64,000 nucleotides of DNA from Nitrogeniibacter mangrovi. Its GTDB lineage: Bacteria > Pseudomonadota > Gammaproteobacteria > Burkholderiales > Rhodocyclaceae. The position numbers were made by a program, and so were the translations under genes. The DNA is taken from positions 124,001 through 188,000 of the forward strand of contig NZ_CP048836.1 of the NCBI RefSeq assembly GCF_010983895.1, given 5' to 3'. Positions within the stretch are counted from its first letter, which is position 1. The number at the start of each line of letters is the position of its first letter. The notes under the pieces are model-generated. The model was not told where the DNA came from, made no database searches, and saw only the letters and a program-made list of their open reading frames with translations. Shown here piece after piece: positions 7,284-16,483 of the stretch.

Positions 7284-8642
7284 TCAGTCGGCGAGTTTGT
7301 TGCGCAGGGTGGCGCGGGTGACGCCGAGCAGGGCCGCCGCCTGGGTCTTGTTGCCGCCGCACAGGTAGAGGACGTGGGCGATGTAGTCGGCCTCGAAGTC
7401 GCTCAGGGGACGGATGGCGCTCTCGTCCCCGGGCCAGGCGGCGGCGCCCGGCTCCCCGTCGTCGTGCAGTTCCTTGGGCAGGTGGCGCACTTCGATGGTG
7501 TCGCCGCCGGAGAGGATCGCGGCCCGCTCCATCACGTTGCGCAGCTCGCGGATGTTGCCCGGCCAGCGGTAGGCCAGCAGCAGGGGGGGCACGTCGGCGG
7601 CGATGCGCGGCACCTCGATGCCGATCTCGGGCGCCACCTGTTCGAGGAAATGGCGTGCCAGTGTGAGGATGTCTTCCTGGCGCTCGCGCAGGGGCGGGAT
7701 GTCGATGGCGGCGACGTTGAGGCGGAAGTACAGGTCCTCGCGGAAGCTGCCGTCCCGGGTCATGGCGCGCAGGTCGCGGTGGGTGGCGGCGACGAAGCGC
7801 ACGTCCACCGACAGCTCGGCCTGGCCGCCGAGGCGGCGGAAGCGCTGGGTCTCGAGCACCCGCAGCAGCTTGGGCTGCAGGGCGGGGGCCAGATCGCCGA
7901 TCTCGTCAAGGAACAGGGTGCCGCCGTCGGCCAGCTCCAGCAGGCCGCGCTTGGTCTGCTTGGCATCCGTGAAGGCGCCACGTTCATGGCCGAACAGCTC
8001 CGATTCGAGCAGGCCTTCGGGCAGCGAGGCGCAGTTGAGCGTCACCCAGGGGCCGCCGGCGCGCATCGAGCGTTCATGGATCGTGTGCGCGATCTTCTCC
8101 TTGCCGACGCCGGATTCGCCCCGGATGAGCACCGGCACCTTGCCCGCGGCGGCCACCTTGTGGGTCGTCTCCAGCATGTCGAGGAAGACCGCCGTGCCGC
8201 CGCGCAGCTCGTCCGTGCTGGCCGATTTCGCCTGCGCCCGCCGCCAGGCCACCTCGCGGCGCAGCTGGTGGGTTTCGAGCACGCGCCGGATCAGTTCGCG
8301 CAGATCCTCCAGGTCGAAGGGCTTGTTGATGTAGTCGTAGGCGCCCGCCTTGAGGCTGGCCACCGCGGTGCGCACTTCCGGGTAGGCGGTCATGACGACG
8401 AACAGGGGCGCGCTGCCGCCGTCGCCGACGGCGGCCATGGTCCGGGTGATCACGTCGAGCCCGCTCATGTCGGGCAGGTGGAGGTCGAGCAGGGTGACCG
8501 CGAAGCGGCGGGCGGCCAGCCGTTCGAGCGCGGTGGCGCCGTCGGCGGCGGTGTCCACCTCGAAGCCCTGTCGTGCGAGGAACTTCGCGACGGTGCTGCG
8601 CAGGGTGTCGTCGTCTTCAACGAGCAGGATCGATTGGGTCAT
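7284..8642 (-). CDS. Sigma-54-dependent response regulator (NtrC/DctD family)
   Basis: The 452-residue protein has three parts. An N-terminal receiver domain has acidic residues in LLVEDDD and the phospho-acceptor Asp in LLDLHLPDMSG. The AAA+ domain has Walker A RGESGVGKE and a Walker B around LFLDEIGDL. A C-terminal Fis-type helix-turn-helix ends in ATLRNKLAD. The sigma-54 contact loop reads GAFTDA instead of GAFTGA, a natural variant. The gene overlaps the upstream kinase gene by 26 bases. Its likely target is the sigma-54 promoter at 7077-7092. Confidence 0.92.
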   Translation of the reverse strand: MTQSILLVEDDDTLRSTVAKFLARQGFEVDTAADGATALERLAARRFAVTLLDLHLPDMSGLDVITRTMAAVGDGGSAPLFVVMTAYPEVRTAVASLKAGAYDYINKPFDLEDLRELIRRVLETHQLRREVAWRRAQAKSASTDELRGGTAVFLDMLETTHKVAAAGKVPVLIRGESGVGKEKIAHTIHERSMRAGGPWVTLNCASLPEGLLESELFGHERGAFTDAKQTKRGLLELADGGTLFLDEIGDLAPALQPKLLRVLETQRFRRLGGQAELSVDVRFVAATHRDLRAMTRDGSFREDLYFRLNVAAIDIPPLRERQEDILTLARHFLEQVAPEIGIEVPRIAADVPPLLLAYRWPGNIRELRNVMERAAILSGGDTIEVRHLPKELHDDGEPGAAAWPGDESAIRPLSDFEADYIAHVLYLCGGNKTQAAALLGVTRATLRNKLAD

Positions 8643-10686
8643 GGTCTTCGATGGCGAGGGGCCAGATCAGGGTCACCCGGGTACCGCGGCCGGGCTCGCT
8701 GGTGATGGAAACGCTGCCGCCATGATCCTCGACGATCTTGCGCACGATCGGCAAGCCCAGGCCACTGCCGTCGCGCCGGGTGGTGAAGAAAGGCTCGAAG
8801 ATCCGGGTGAGCAGTTCGGGGGCGATGCCGGCGCCCGAGTCGGCCACCTCCAGGCGCGCGGTGGCGCCGGCGCGGGCGGCGCGGATCGCCACGGTGCCGC
8901 CCTCGGGCAGGGCGTGGATCGCGTTCATGACCAGGTTGAGCAGCACCTGCTTGAGCTGGTGGCGGTCGGCGCGCAGGGGCGGCAGGGTATCGAGGCCGGC
9001 GACCTCGAAGCGCACCTTGCCGCTGCGCGCATCGCGCCGGGTCCAGAACAGGACGTCGTCGAGGATGCGCTCGAGCGCACAGGCCTCGGGCGCGGGCGCC
9101 TGCTGCGCGGCGTAGCCATGGAAGCTGCGCAGGAAGGCGGACAGGCGGTCGATCTCCGCCTCCAGCCGCGCCAGATCCTCATGCACGTCGTCCGGCAGCG
9201 CCGCCTCGTGTTGCAGCGACTGGGCGACGGCCTTCATGCCGCCGAGCGGGTTGCCGATCTCATGGGCCAGCCCCATGGTCAGCTCGCCCATGGTGGTCAG
9301 CTTCTCCATCTGGAACATCTGCCGGTCCAGCTCGCGCCGCTCGTCCTGCAGGGCCCGGCGCTCGAACACGGTCGCCAGGCGCTGGGCCACCAGATCGAGC
9401 AGTCCGCGCGCCTGGTCATGGACGGTTCGGTCGTCGGCGCTGGCGCGCGGTGGATCGTAGGTGACGGTCAGCTGTCCGTGCGTCTGCCCTTCGGCGAGCA
9501 GGGGCGCGCTGAGCCGGGTGCCGGCGTTCTGCGCGGTGCCGGTGGCGTGGTGTTGCCCGTCCCAGTCGACCTCGACGCTCGCCGCATCGGCGCAGGCCAG
9601 GCCCGTGCGCAGGGCGTCGGCCACATCGTGCAGCATGACGCGCAAGGGCGTGTTGAGGTCCTCGCTGGCCTTGAAGACGCCATGCAGGCAGGCCTGTTCG
9701 CGAACGCGCGCGGCCAGGTCGCGCTTGGCCGCCAGCAGGTCGGCGGTGCGCCGCTTCACTGCGCGGCGCAGGGTCCACAGCCAGGCCAGCAACACCAGGA
9801 GCGTGATCGCGGCCACGACCAGGGCTTCGGCCAGGTGGCGCAGATAGACCGGGGGCTGGTCCACGCTCGATCCCAGCCAGCGATCGAACACCGCCTGGCG
9901 GGCGGCCGGGTCGACGCGCGCAAAACCCGCCGCGATCAGCGTCTTCATGGCCGCGTTGCCCTTGCGCACCGCCCAGTGCGCGGTGAGCGAGCGCAGCGGT
10001 GGGGAGCGGCGGAACTCGGCGGCCTTGCCGGCCCGGTTGAGCAGGTAGGCCGCCTGCTGGTCCGGCAGGCAGAACACCTTCACATCGCCGTCGAGGGCGG
10101 CGTCGACCAGCGCGACGAAGCTCGGATACGGCGCCAGATTGTAGGACCCGCCCTCACGCAGTTCCGACGGACAGACGCCGCCGCGTCGTACGCCGACCAG
10201 AAAGCCGCGGGTGCTCTTCGCATCCACGATGCCGCTGATGCTCTTGTGGAAATACAGCACCAGGTTGGATGGCATGTAGGCGTCCGACAGGTCCAGCTGG
10301 TCCTTCTCCACATCGGCGTTGGAGACGAAGTCGATGGCATCCACCTTGCCGGCCAGCAACAGGTCCTTGGCCTGGCGGTAGGTGACCGCACGGAGATTGA
10401 CCTTGATGCCGGTGGCCGCCTCCCACAGCGACCACCGGTCGACGCCGAGGCCCTGGAGGTGGCCGTCCGCGTCACGGAAGACCCACGGCGGGCTGTTGTC
10501 GCTGACGGCGACGGTGATCGATTTCAGTGGTGCCGCGGTCGCGGCGTAGGCGATCGCCGCAGCCCACAGGGCAAGGGCGACGAGGCCATGCCCTGCCCAC
10601 CGCCAGCGCGGTCCCGGGGATGGATGGGGCAGACGAGTGAGCTTCACGCCGTGGCAGGCTCCGTGGGGGTGACGTTTTTTCATCAT
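8617..10686 (-). CDS. Sensor histidine kinase with periplasmic solute-binding domain
   Basis: The protein has about 689 residues. A transmembrane anchor near the N-terminus is followed by a bacterial extracellular solute-binding (SBP_bac_3-like) region from about residue 50 (TVAVSDNSPPWVFRDADGHL), a second membrane segment (VVAAITLLVLLAWLW), a linker with a GAF-like stretch, a HisKA domain with H-box GLAHEIGNPLGG, and an HATPase domain (NLVMNAIHAL, GSGLGLPIV). It should sense a small periplasmic ligand and phosphorylate the overlapping regulator. The start is uncertain: ATG 10686 is used; TTG 10746 and GTG 10647 are possible, and none has a clear ribosome-binding site. Confidence 0.88.
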   Translation of the reverse strand: MMKKRHPHGACHGVKLTRLPHPSPGPRWRWAGHGLVALALWAAAIAYAATAAPLKSITVAVSDNSPPWVFRDADGHLQGLGVDRWSLWEAATGIKVNLRAVTYRQAKDLLLAGKVDAIDFVSNADVEKDQLDLSDAYMPSNLVLYFHKSISGIVDAKSTRGFLVGVRRGGVCPSELREGGSYNLAPYPSFVALVDAALDGDVKVFCLPDQQAAYLLNRAGKAAEFRRSPPLRSLTAHWAVRKGNAAMKTLIAAGFARVDPAARQAVFDRWLGSSVDQPPVYLRHLAEALVVAAITLLVLLAWLWTLRRAVKRRTADLLAAKRDLAARVREQACLHGVFKASEDLNTPLRVMLHDVADALRTGLACADAASVEVDWDGQHHATGTAQNAGTRLSAPLLAEGQTHGQLTVTYDPPRASADDRTVHDQARGLLDLVAQRLATVFERRALQDERRELDRQMFQMEKLTTMGELTMGLAHEIGNPLGGMKAVAQSLQHEAALPDDVHEDLARLEAEIDRLSAFLRSFHGYAAQQAPAPEACALERILDDVLFWTRRDARSGKVRFEVAGLDTLPPLRADRHQLKQVLLNLVMNAIHALPEGGTVAIRAARAGATARLEVADSGAGIAPELLTRIFEPFFTTRRDGSGLGLPIVRKIVEDHGGSVSITSEPGRGTRVTLIWPLAIEDHDPIDPAR

Positions 10687-10861
10687 ATGGGAGGGACCGG
10701 TGCGCCTCCAAGGTGTCGACGCGGCGCAGGCCGCTTTCGGCGGCAATACCTGATGAGTATCGAGGCGCCAGATATAAGGTATTGGACGGTATGCACTGCA
10801 CTTCCTAGACTCCCATGGAACTTAAATGCGTCGCCCCGCCCACGGGTGACAGGACCAGGAC

Positions 10862-12322
10862 ATGCGTCAGATCGATCATTTCATCGCCGGGGAATTCACT
10901 GCCGGCACGACGGGCAAGCGCTTCGAGAAGCGCTCACCGCTCGACAACACCGTCATCACCAGCATTGCCGAAGGCGGCAAGGCCGAGGTGGACGCGGCGG
11001 TCGCGGCGGCGCGCAATGCCATGGACGGTGAGTGGGGCCGCATGCCCACCGCCCAGCGGGTGGACATGCTCTACGCGGTGGCCGACGAGATCACCCGCCG
11101 CTTCGACGACTTCGTGCAGGCCGAGATGGAAGACACCGGCCAGCCGGCGCATGTGATGGAGCATGTGTTCATCCCGCGCGGCGCGGCCAACTTCAAGGTC
11201 TTCGCCGACGTCATCAAGAACGTGCCGACCGAGACGTTCCAGATGGACACCCCGGACGGCGAGGGCGCGCTCAACTACGGGATTCGCGTGCCCAAGGGCG
11301 TGATCGGCGTGATCAGCCCGTGGAACGCGCCCTTCCTGCTCATGACCTGGAAGGTGGGCCCGGCGCTGGCCTGCGGCAACGCGGTGATCGTCAAGCCCTC
11401 GGAGGAAACCCCGAACACCGCCGCCCTGCTCGGCGAGGTGATGAACGCGGTGGGCGTGCCCAAGGGCGTGTACAACGTGGTCAACGGCTTCGGCCCGCAG
11501 TCGGCCGGCGAGTACATCACCCGTCACCCGGGCGTGGACGCCATCACCTTCACCGGCGAGACCCGCACCGGCACCGCGATCATGAAGGCGGCCGCCGAGG
11601 GCACCCGCGACGTGTCCTTCGAGATGGGCGGCAAGAACGCCGGCATCGTGTTCGCCGATTGCGATTTCGATGCGGCGGTCAAGGGCATCTTCCGCTCCGC
11701 CTTTCTCAACAGCGGCCAGGTCTGCCTGGGCACCGAGCGGGTCTATGTGGAGCGCCCGATCTTCGATCGCTTCGTCGCCGCGCTCAAGGAGATGGCCGAG
11801 TCGGTGCGCTTCGGCCGTCCGCGTGACGCCGGGGCCGACTACGGCCCCCTGATCAGCAAGGAGCACCAGCAGAAGGTGCTCTCCTACTACGCCAAGGCCG
11901 TCGAGGAAGGCGCGACCGTGGTCACCGGCGGCGGCGTGCCCGACATGAGCGCCGAACTGGCCGGTGGCAACTGGGTGCAGCCGACCATCTGGACCGGCCT
12001 GCCCGAAACCGCCGCGGTGGTGCGCGAAGAGATCTTCGGCCCCTGCTGTCATCTCCGTCCCTTTGACAGCGAGGCCGAAGTGGTGAGCCTGGCCAACGAC
12101 ACCGACTACGGTCTGTCCACGACCATCTGGACCACCAACCTCGCTCGCGCCCACCGTATGGCGGCCCGCATCGACGTGGGCATCACCTGGATCAACAGCT
12201 GGTTCCTGCGCGACCTGCGCACCGCCTTCGGCGGCTCCAAGCAGTCCGGCATCGGCCGCGAGGGCGGTGTGCACTCCCTCGAGTTCTATACCGAGACGCG
12301 CAACGTCTGCATCAAGCTATGA
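10862..12322 (+). CDS. dmpC: 2-hydroxymuconic semialdehyde dehydrogenase
   Basis: This 486-residue aldehyde dehydrogenase oxidises 2-hydroxymuconate semialdehyde to 2-hydroxymuconate with NAD+ in the cytoplasm, opening the 4-oxalocrotonate branch of the meta-cleavage pathway. The catalytic Cys lies in NSGQVCLGTE (residue 288) and the general base Glu in FEMGGKN (residue 254); GVISPWNAPF and the C-terminal FGGSKQSGIGREGG are family features. The start RQIDHFIAGEF is typical for DmpC/XylG proteins. It is the first gene of the meta-cleavage cluster and is divergent from the kinase gene. The symbol is by family and context; xylG is the toluene-plasmid equivalent. Confidence 0.93.
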   Translation: MRQIDHFIAGEFTAGTTGKRFEKRSPLDNTVITSIAEGGKAEVDAAVAAARNAMDGEWGRMPTAQRVDMLYAVADEITRRFDDFVQAEMEDTGQPAHVMEHVFIPRGAANFKVFADVIKNVPTETFQMDTPDGEGALNYGIRVPKGVIGVISPWNAPFLLMTWKVGPALACGNAVIVKPSEETPNTAALLGEVMNAVGVPKGVYNVVNGFGPQSAGEYITRHPGVDAITFTGETRTGTAIMKAAAEGTRDVSFEMGGKNAGIVFADCDFDAAVKGIFRSAFLNSGQVCLGTERVYVERPIFDRFVAALKEMAESVRFGRPRDAGADYGPLISKEHQQKVLSYYAKAVEEGATVVTGGGVPDMSAELAGGNWVQPTIWTGLPETAAVVREEIFGPCCHLRPFDSEAEVVSLANDTDYGLSTTIWTTNLARAHRMAARIDVGITWINSWFLRDLRTAFGGSKQSGIGREGGVHSLEFYTETRNVCIKL

Positions 12323-12340
12323 ATAAAGCTACTGCGCGAC

Positions 12341-12402
12341 CCGATCTTGCAACTGCGATGCTCACCGTACATTCGTACGGCTGCGCTTCTCGTCGCAACC
12401 TC
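12341..12402. repeat. Extragenic palindromic element between dmpC and dmpE
   Basis: The 145-base gap between the two genes contains a perfect core hairpin, CCGTAC-ATTC-GTACGG (12365-12380), inside a longer imperfect inverted repeat with TGCGA-type arms. There is no T-tract, so it is not a simple terminator. It looks like one of the repeated intergenic palindromes seen in betaproteobacteria, but no second copy occurs in this window. Confidence 0.5.
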
Positions 12403-12467
12403 GACGCCGCTCGCGACGCTTTCTCCATAGCTTGCAGCTCTGAATTTGACCTTACGGTAAATTTTCG

Positions 12468-13265
12468 ATGAACGAAGAACTGATCAACCAATGCGGCGAC
12501 GAGCTCTACACCGCCTGGCTCGAACGCAAGACCGTCGCGCCGCTGACCGAGCGTTATCCCGACATTGCGCTCGAAGACGCCTATAGGATCGCGCTGCGCT
12601 ACATCGACCGCCGCGTGCAGGCGGGCGAGACCATCATCGGCAAGAAGATCGGCGTGACCTCCAAGCCGGTGCAGGACTTCCTCGGCGTGTTCCAGCCGGA
12701 CTTCGGCCAGCTGACCTCCGGCATGGTCTATGAAGACGGCGCCACCATCGACCTGGGTACCCTGATCCAGCCCAAGGCCGAGGCCGAGCTGGCCTTCGTG
12801 CTCAAGGAAGATCTGACCGGCCCGGGCATCACCGCCATGGACGTGATCCGCGCCACCGACTACGTGGTGCCGTGCTTCGAGATCGTCGATTCGCGCATCA
12901 CTGACTGGAAGATCAAGATCCAGGACACCGTGGCGGACAACGCCTCCTGCGGTGTCTATGTGCTGGGCAAGACGAAGGGCGATCCGCGCAAGCTGGACAT
13001 CACCCTGGCCGGCATGGTGCTGGAGAAGAACGGCGAACTGTTCTCCACCGGCGTCGGCGCCGCCGTGCAGGGTTCCCCGGCCAACGCCGTGGCGTGGCTG
13101 GCCAACACCCTGGGCGAGCTGGGCATCCCCTTCAAGGCCGGGGAGGTGATCCTCTCCGGGTCGCAGTCGGCCCTGGTGCCGGTCACCGGCGGTGACGAAC
13201 TGGTCTGCCATGTGGGCGGGCTGGGCAGCTGCAGTATCAAATTCTCGGGCAGGAGCGCCGTATGA
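12468..13265 (+). CDS. dmpE: 2-hydroxypenta-2,4-dienoate (2-oxopent-4-enoate) hydratase
   Basis: The 265-residue hydratase adds water to 2-hydroxypenta-2,4-dienoate to give 4-hydroxy-2-oxovalerate. It belongs to the FAA-hydrolase-like hydratase/decarboxylase family: GKKIGVTSKPVQDFLGV near residue 58 and the metal-ligand region with PKAEAELAFVL and CFEIVDSRI are recognisable. The gene overlaps the following decarboxylase gene by four bases (ATGA). DmpE and DmpH form a complex that channels the unstable intermediate, and the translational overlap fits that. Assignment of hydratase versus decarboxylase follows sequence character and gene order. Confidence 0.9.
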   Translation: MNEELINQCGDELYTAWLERKTVAPLTERYPDIALEDAYRIALRYIDRRVQAGETIIGKKIGVTSKPVQDFLGVFQPDFGQLTSGMVYEDGATIDLGTLIQPKAEAELAFVLKEDLTGPGITAMDVIRATDYVVPCFEIVDSRITDWKIKIQDTVADNASCGVYVLGKTKGDPRKLDITLAGMVLEKNGELFSTGVGAAVQGSPANAVAWLANTLGELGIPFKAGEVILSGSQSALVPVTGGDELVCHVGGLGSCSIKFSGRSAV

Positions 13266-14065
13266 GCATGGAAACCACCCTCACGCGCGAAGACATCGTG
13301 CGCCTGACCGAACGCATCGAAGGCGCCCAGACCCGCGCCTACGCGATCCCCAAGCTCACCAACGAGTACCCGAACATGACGCACGGCGACGGCTATGCCG
13401 TGCAGACGGAGCTGCGCCGCCGCTTCATCGCCCAGGGCCACCGTCATGTGGGCTGGAAGGCCGGGCTCACCTCCAAGGCCAAGATGCAGCAGATGGGCGT
13501 GAACGTGCCCTCCATCGGCTTCCTCACCGACCGCATGGCGCGGCCGGAAAACTCCGCCATCTCCACCGGCGACCTGGTGCATCCGCGCGTGGAATGTGAA
13601 GTGGCCTTCGTCACCAACAAGACCCTGATCGGCCCCAACTGCACCAAGGAAGAGGTGCTCGAGGCCACCGACTACGTGCTGCCGGCGGTGGAGATCATCG
13701 ATTCGCGCTTCTCCGGTTTCAAGTTCGACCTCGAGAGCGTGATCGCCGACAACGGCTCGTCGGCCCGCTACGTGGGTGGCGGTCGCGCCCGCGACCCCAA
13801 GGACCTGGATCTGCGCACCCTGGGCGTGGTGATGGAAAAGAACGGCGAGATGGTGGCCATGGGCGCCTCCGCCGCCGTGCTCGGCCATCCCGCCGAAGCC
13901 GTGGCCATGCTGGTGAACATCCTCGCCGAGATGGGCGAGACCCTGCCGGCCGGCAGCTTCGTCATGAGCGGCGGCATCACCGAAGCCATTGCCGTGCAGC
14001 CGGGCGACAACGTGATCGCGCGCTTCCAGGAGCTGGGAAGTGTGTCGATGCGGTTTGTCGAATAA
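13262..14065 (+). CDS. dmpH: 2-oxo-3-hexenedioate (4-oxalocrotonate) decarboxylase
   Basis: The 267-residue protein is a paralogue of the preceding hydratase. It decarboxylates 2-oxo-3-hexenedioate to 2-hydroxypenta-2,4-dienoate. Family motifs are GWKAGLTSKAKMQQMGV near residue 61, VECEVAFVTNKTL with acidic metal ligands, and VEIIDSRFSGFKFD. The start has a four-base overlap with dmpE, indicating coupled translation of the two complex partners. The gene ends in front of a region packed with palindromic repeats. Confidence 0.9.
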   Translation: MSMETTLTREDIVRLTERIEGAQTRAYAIPKLTNEYPNMTHGDGYAVQTELRRRFIAQGHRHVGWKAGLTSKAKMQQMGVNVPSIGFLTDRMARPENSAISTGDLVHPRVECEVAFVTNKTLIGPNCTKEEVLEATDYVLPAVEIIDSRFSGFKFDLESVIADNGSSARYVGGGRARDPKDLDLRTLGVVMEKNGEMVAMGASAAVLGHPAEAVAMLVNILAEMGETLPAGSFVMSGGITEAIAVQPGDNVIARFQELGSVSMRFVE

Positions 14066-14098
14066 GGCAGATTCGGCTGGCGAAGTGACGATCGAATT

Positions 14099-14195
14099 CC
14101 TCCCCCTTCAAGGGGGAGGTCAGGAGGGGGATGGGGTTCGTCGGTTACGTTCTAACCCCATCCCCACCCCAACCCTCCCCTTGAAGGGGAGGGGG
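14099..14195. repeat. Large inverted repeat with CCTCCCCCTTCAAGGGGGAGG arms
   Basis: The left part carries a short internal palindrome (TCCCCCTTCAAGGGGGA), then a GGAGGGGGATGGGGTT stretch. The right part carries AACCCCATCCCC and a matching CTCCCCTTGAAGGGGAG. The whole folds back on itself around a loop near 14141-14153. Elements of this type are common extragenic repeats in Proteobacteria. It lies between dmpH and dmpF and has no clean T-tract. Confidence 0.75.
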
Positions 14196-14201
14196 CAGTG
14201 G

Positions 14202-14292
14202 CGCAGGCCGGATAAGCGAACGCGCCATCCGGCACCACGGTGCCACATGACAGGTTGATTGCCGGATGGCGCTGACGCTTATCCGGCCTGCG
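14202..14292. repeat. Palindromic REP-like element, copy 1
   Basis: A perfect 17-bp inverted repeat forms the outer stem: CGCAGGCCGGATAAGCG (14202-14218) and CGCTTATCCGGCCTGCG (14276-14292). The inner arms CGCCATCCGGCA and TGCCGGATGGCG extend the stem, and the loop contains CAGGTTGA. It shares layout and much sequence with the element at 16323-16411. Confidence 0.85.
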
Positions 14293-14337
14293 GGTTCAGA
14301 CGAATCCGACAAGAAACAGAATGACTGAGAGGGATTC

Positions 14338-15264
14338 ATGAAAAAGATTCGTTGTGCACTGATCGGGTCGGGCAACATCGGCACCGACCTGATCTACAAG
14401 ATCCAGCGCAGCCCGGTGCTCGAACCGGTATGGATGGTCGGGATCGATCCGGAATCCGAAGGCCTCAAGCGTGCCCGCGACATGGGCCTCAAGACCACCT
14501 ACGAAGGTGTGGACGGCCTGCTGCCGCATGTGCTCGAAGACAACATCCAGATCGCCTTCGACGCCACCTCCGCCTATGTGCATGCGGAGAACAGCCGCAA
14601 GCTCAACGAGCTGGGCGTGATGATGATCGACCTGACCCCGGCCGCCATCGGCCCCCTGTGCGTGCCGCCGGTGAACCTGCGCCAGCATGCCGACAAGGTC
14701 GAGATGAACGTGAACATGATCTCCTGCGCCGGCCAGGCGACGATTCCCATCGTCAATGCCGTGGTGCAGGTGCAGAGCGTCGGCTACGCCGAGATCATCG
14801 CCTCGCTGTCGTCCAAGTCGGTCGGCCCGGGCACCCGCGCCAACCTGGACGAATTCACCTACACCACCTCCAACGCGCTGGAGAAAGTCGGTGGCGCGCG
14901 CAAGGGCAAGGCCCTGGCGATCATCAACCCGGCCGAGCCGCCGATGATCATGCGCAATACCATCTACTGCCTGACCGACGAGGCGCCAGATGAGGCGAAG
15001 ATCATCGAATCGGTGCGCAAGATGATCGGTGAAGTGCAGAAGTACGTGCCCGGCTACAAGCTGGTGAACGGCCCGGTCTTCGACGAAGTGCCGCAGGGCC
15101 ACCGGGTGGCGGTGTACATGGAAGTGGCCGGCCTGGGCGACTACCTGCCCACCTACGCCGGCAACCTGGACATCATGACCGCCGCGGCCTGCCGCACCGC
15201 AGAAATGTTCGCCGAGGAAATCCTCGCGGGCAAGATCCAACTCAAAGCCACGGAGGCCGCGTGA
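14338..15264 (+). CDS. dmpF: Acetaldehyde dehydrogenase (acylating)
   Basis: The 308-residue enzyme converts acetaldehyde, NAD+ and CoA to acetyl-CoA. [16 protein letters not shown] at the N-terminus is the dinucleotide-binding loop, and the catalytic Cys is in ISCAGQAT (residue 130). It forms a channelled complex with the aldolase DmpG, and the two genes overlap by four bases, which fits. The start is preceded by GAGAGGGATTC, giving a usable ribosome-binding site. MhpF and BphJ are other names for this family; dmpF follows from its place in the meta-cleavage operon. Confidence 0.94.
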   Translation: MKKIRCALIGSGNIGTDLIYKIQRSPVLEPVWMVGIDPESEGLKRARDMGLKTTYEGVDGLLPHVLEDNIQIAFDATSAYVHAENSRKLNELGVMMIDLTPAAIGPLCVPPVNLRQHADKVEMNVNMISCAGQATIPIVNAVVQVQSVGYAEIIASLSSKSVGPGTRANLDEFTYTTSNALEKVGGARKGKALAIINPAEPPMIMRNTIYCLTDEAPDEAKIIESVRKMIGEVQKYVPGYKLVNGPVFDEVPQGHRVAVYMEVAGLGDYLPTYAGNLDIMTAAACRTAEMFAEEILAGKIQLKATEAA

Positions 15265-16313
15265 TGACGGACTCGAACCTCAAGGGCCGCAAGGTCATCC
15301 TTCATGACATGTGTCTGCGCGACGGCATGCACGCCAAGCGCGAGCAGATCAGCGTCGAGCAGATGGTCAAGGTGGCCACCGCGCTGGACGATGCCGGTGT
15401 GCCCTACATCCAGGTGACCCACGGCGCCGGCATGGGCGGCAACTCGCTGCAGCACGGCTTCGCCCTGGCGAGCAACGAGGAATACATCAGCGCCGTGGCC
15501 GCCGCGGTCAAGCAGACCAAGATCTCGGTGCTGCTGATTCCGGGCCTGGGCACCATGCGCGAACTGCAGGCGGCCTACGAGGCCGGGGCCCGCAGCGTGC
15601 ACGTGGCCACCCACTGCACCGAGGCCGACACCGCGCCCCAGCACATCGCCTACTGCCGCAAGCTGGGCATGGACACCACCGGCTTCCTGATGATGGCCCA
15701 CCTCAACGACGCCAAGGGCATCGCCGAGCAGGGCAAGCTGATGGAAAGCTACGGCGCCCACACCGTGTATGTGACCGACTCGGCCGGCTACATGCTGCCG
15801 CAGGACGTGAAGGACCGCATCGGCGCCCTGCGTGAGGTGCTCAAGCCGGAGACCGAGATCGGCTTCCACGGCCACCACAACATGGGCATGGGCATCGCCA
15901 ACTCGATCGCTGCCATCGAAGCCGGCGCCAGCCGCATCGACGGCTCCGTGGCCGGCCTGGGCGCCGGTGCCGGCAACACGCCGCTGGAAGTGTTCCTGGC
16001 CGTGTGCGACCGCATGGGCATCGAAACGGGTGTGGACCTGTTCAAGCTCATGGACGTGGCTGAAGACATCATCGTGCCGATGATGGACCACATGGTCCGT
16101 GTCGACCGCGACTCGCTCACCCTGGGTTTTGCCGGGGTGTATTCCACCTTCCTGCTGCACGCCAAGCGCGCGGCCGAGCGCTTCGGCGTGCCGGCCCGTG
16201 ACGTGCTGGTGGAGCTGGGGCGCAAGAAGATGATCGGCGGTCAGGAAGACATGATCATCGACACCGCCATGACCATGGCCAAGGAACGTGGTTTGCTCAA
16301 GGACGTGGCATAA
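15261..16313 (+). CDS. dmpG: 4-hydroxy-2-oxovalerate aldolase
   Basis: The 350-residue class II aldolase splits 4-hydroxy-2-oxovalerate into pyruvate and acetaldehyde, which passes to DmpF. The metal site is visible as Asp21 in CLRDGMHA and His203/His205 in [30 protein letters not shown]-type sequence in the C-terminal part is the helical communication domain (here [18 protein letters not shown]). The gene overlaps dmpF by four bases. It ends just before a REP-like palindrome. Confidence 0.94.
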   Translation: MMTDSNLKGRKVILHDMCLRDGMHAKREQISVEQMVKVATALDDAGVPYIQVTHGAGMGGNSLQHGFALASNEEYISAVAAAVKQTKISVLLIPGLGTMRELQAAYEAGARSVHVATHCTEADTAPQHIAYCRKLGMDTTGFLMMAHLNDAKGIAEQGKLMESYGAHTVYVTDSAGYMLPQDVKDRIGALREVLKPETEIGFHGHHNMGMGIANSIAAIEAGASRIDGSVAGLGAGAGNTPLEVFLAVCDRMGIETGVDLFKLMDVAEDIIVPMMDHMVRVDRDSLTLGFAGVYSTFLLHAKRAAERFGVPARDVLVELGRKKMIGGQEDMIIDTAMTMAKERGLLKDVA

Positions 16314-16322
16314 GAAAGAACC

Positions 16323-16411
16323 CGTAGGGCGGATAAGCGCAGCGCCATCCGCCAAGTCGGTGCAATTCGTCAGGTTGAATGGCGGATGGCGCGTTGCTTA
16401 TCCGCCCTACG
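16323..16411. repeat. Palindromic REP-like element, copy 2
   Basis: The outer arms CGTAGGGCGGATAAGC (16323-16338) and GCTTATCCGCCCTACG (16396-16411) are perfect complements. Inner arms GCGCCATCCGCCA and TGGCGGATGGCGC continue the stem, and the loop carries CAGGTTGA, as in copy 1 at 14202-14292. Stem differences between the two copies are matched on both arms. The element separates dmpG from the dioxygenase gene. Confidence 0.87.
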
Positions 16412-16483
16412 AAAACATCGATGAACAACAAAGGCCTGCCCACGCAGGCAGGCCGCATCACCCCTGACAATGGAGACAAGACA

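Noticed and set aside
10747-10861. Search for a sigma-54 promoter in front of dmpC
   Set aside because: Candidate TGG...GC boxes have the wrong spacing; no convincing -24/-12 element was found, so control of the meta operon by the adjacent regulator remains unproven.
14099-14292. Possible CRISPR-like or tandem repeat region
   Set aside because: The repeats are inverted, not direct, with no regular spacers; they are extragenic palindromes.
16379-16483. N-terminal extension of catechol 2,3-dioxygenase
   Set aside because: It would run into the palindromic repeat, and the ATG at 16484 has GGAGA upstream and gives the standard family start.
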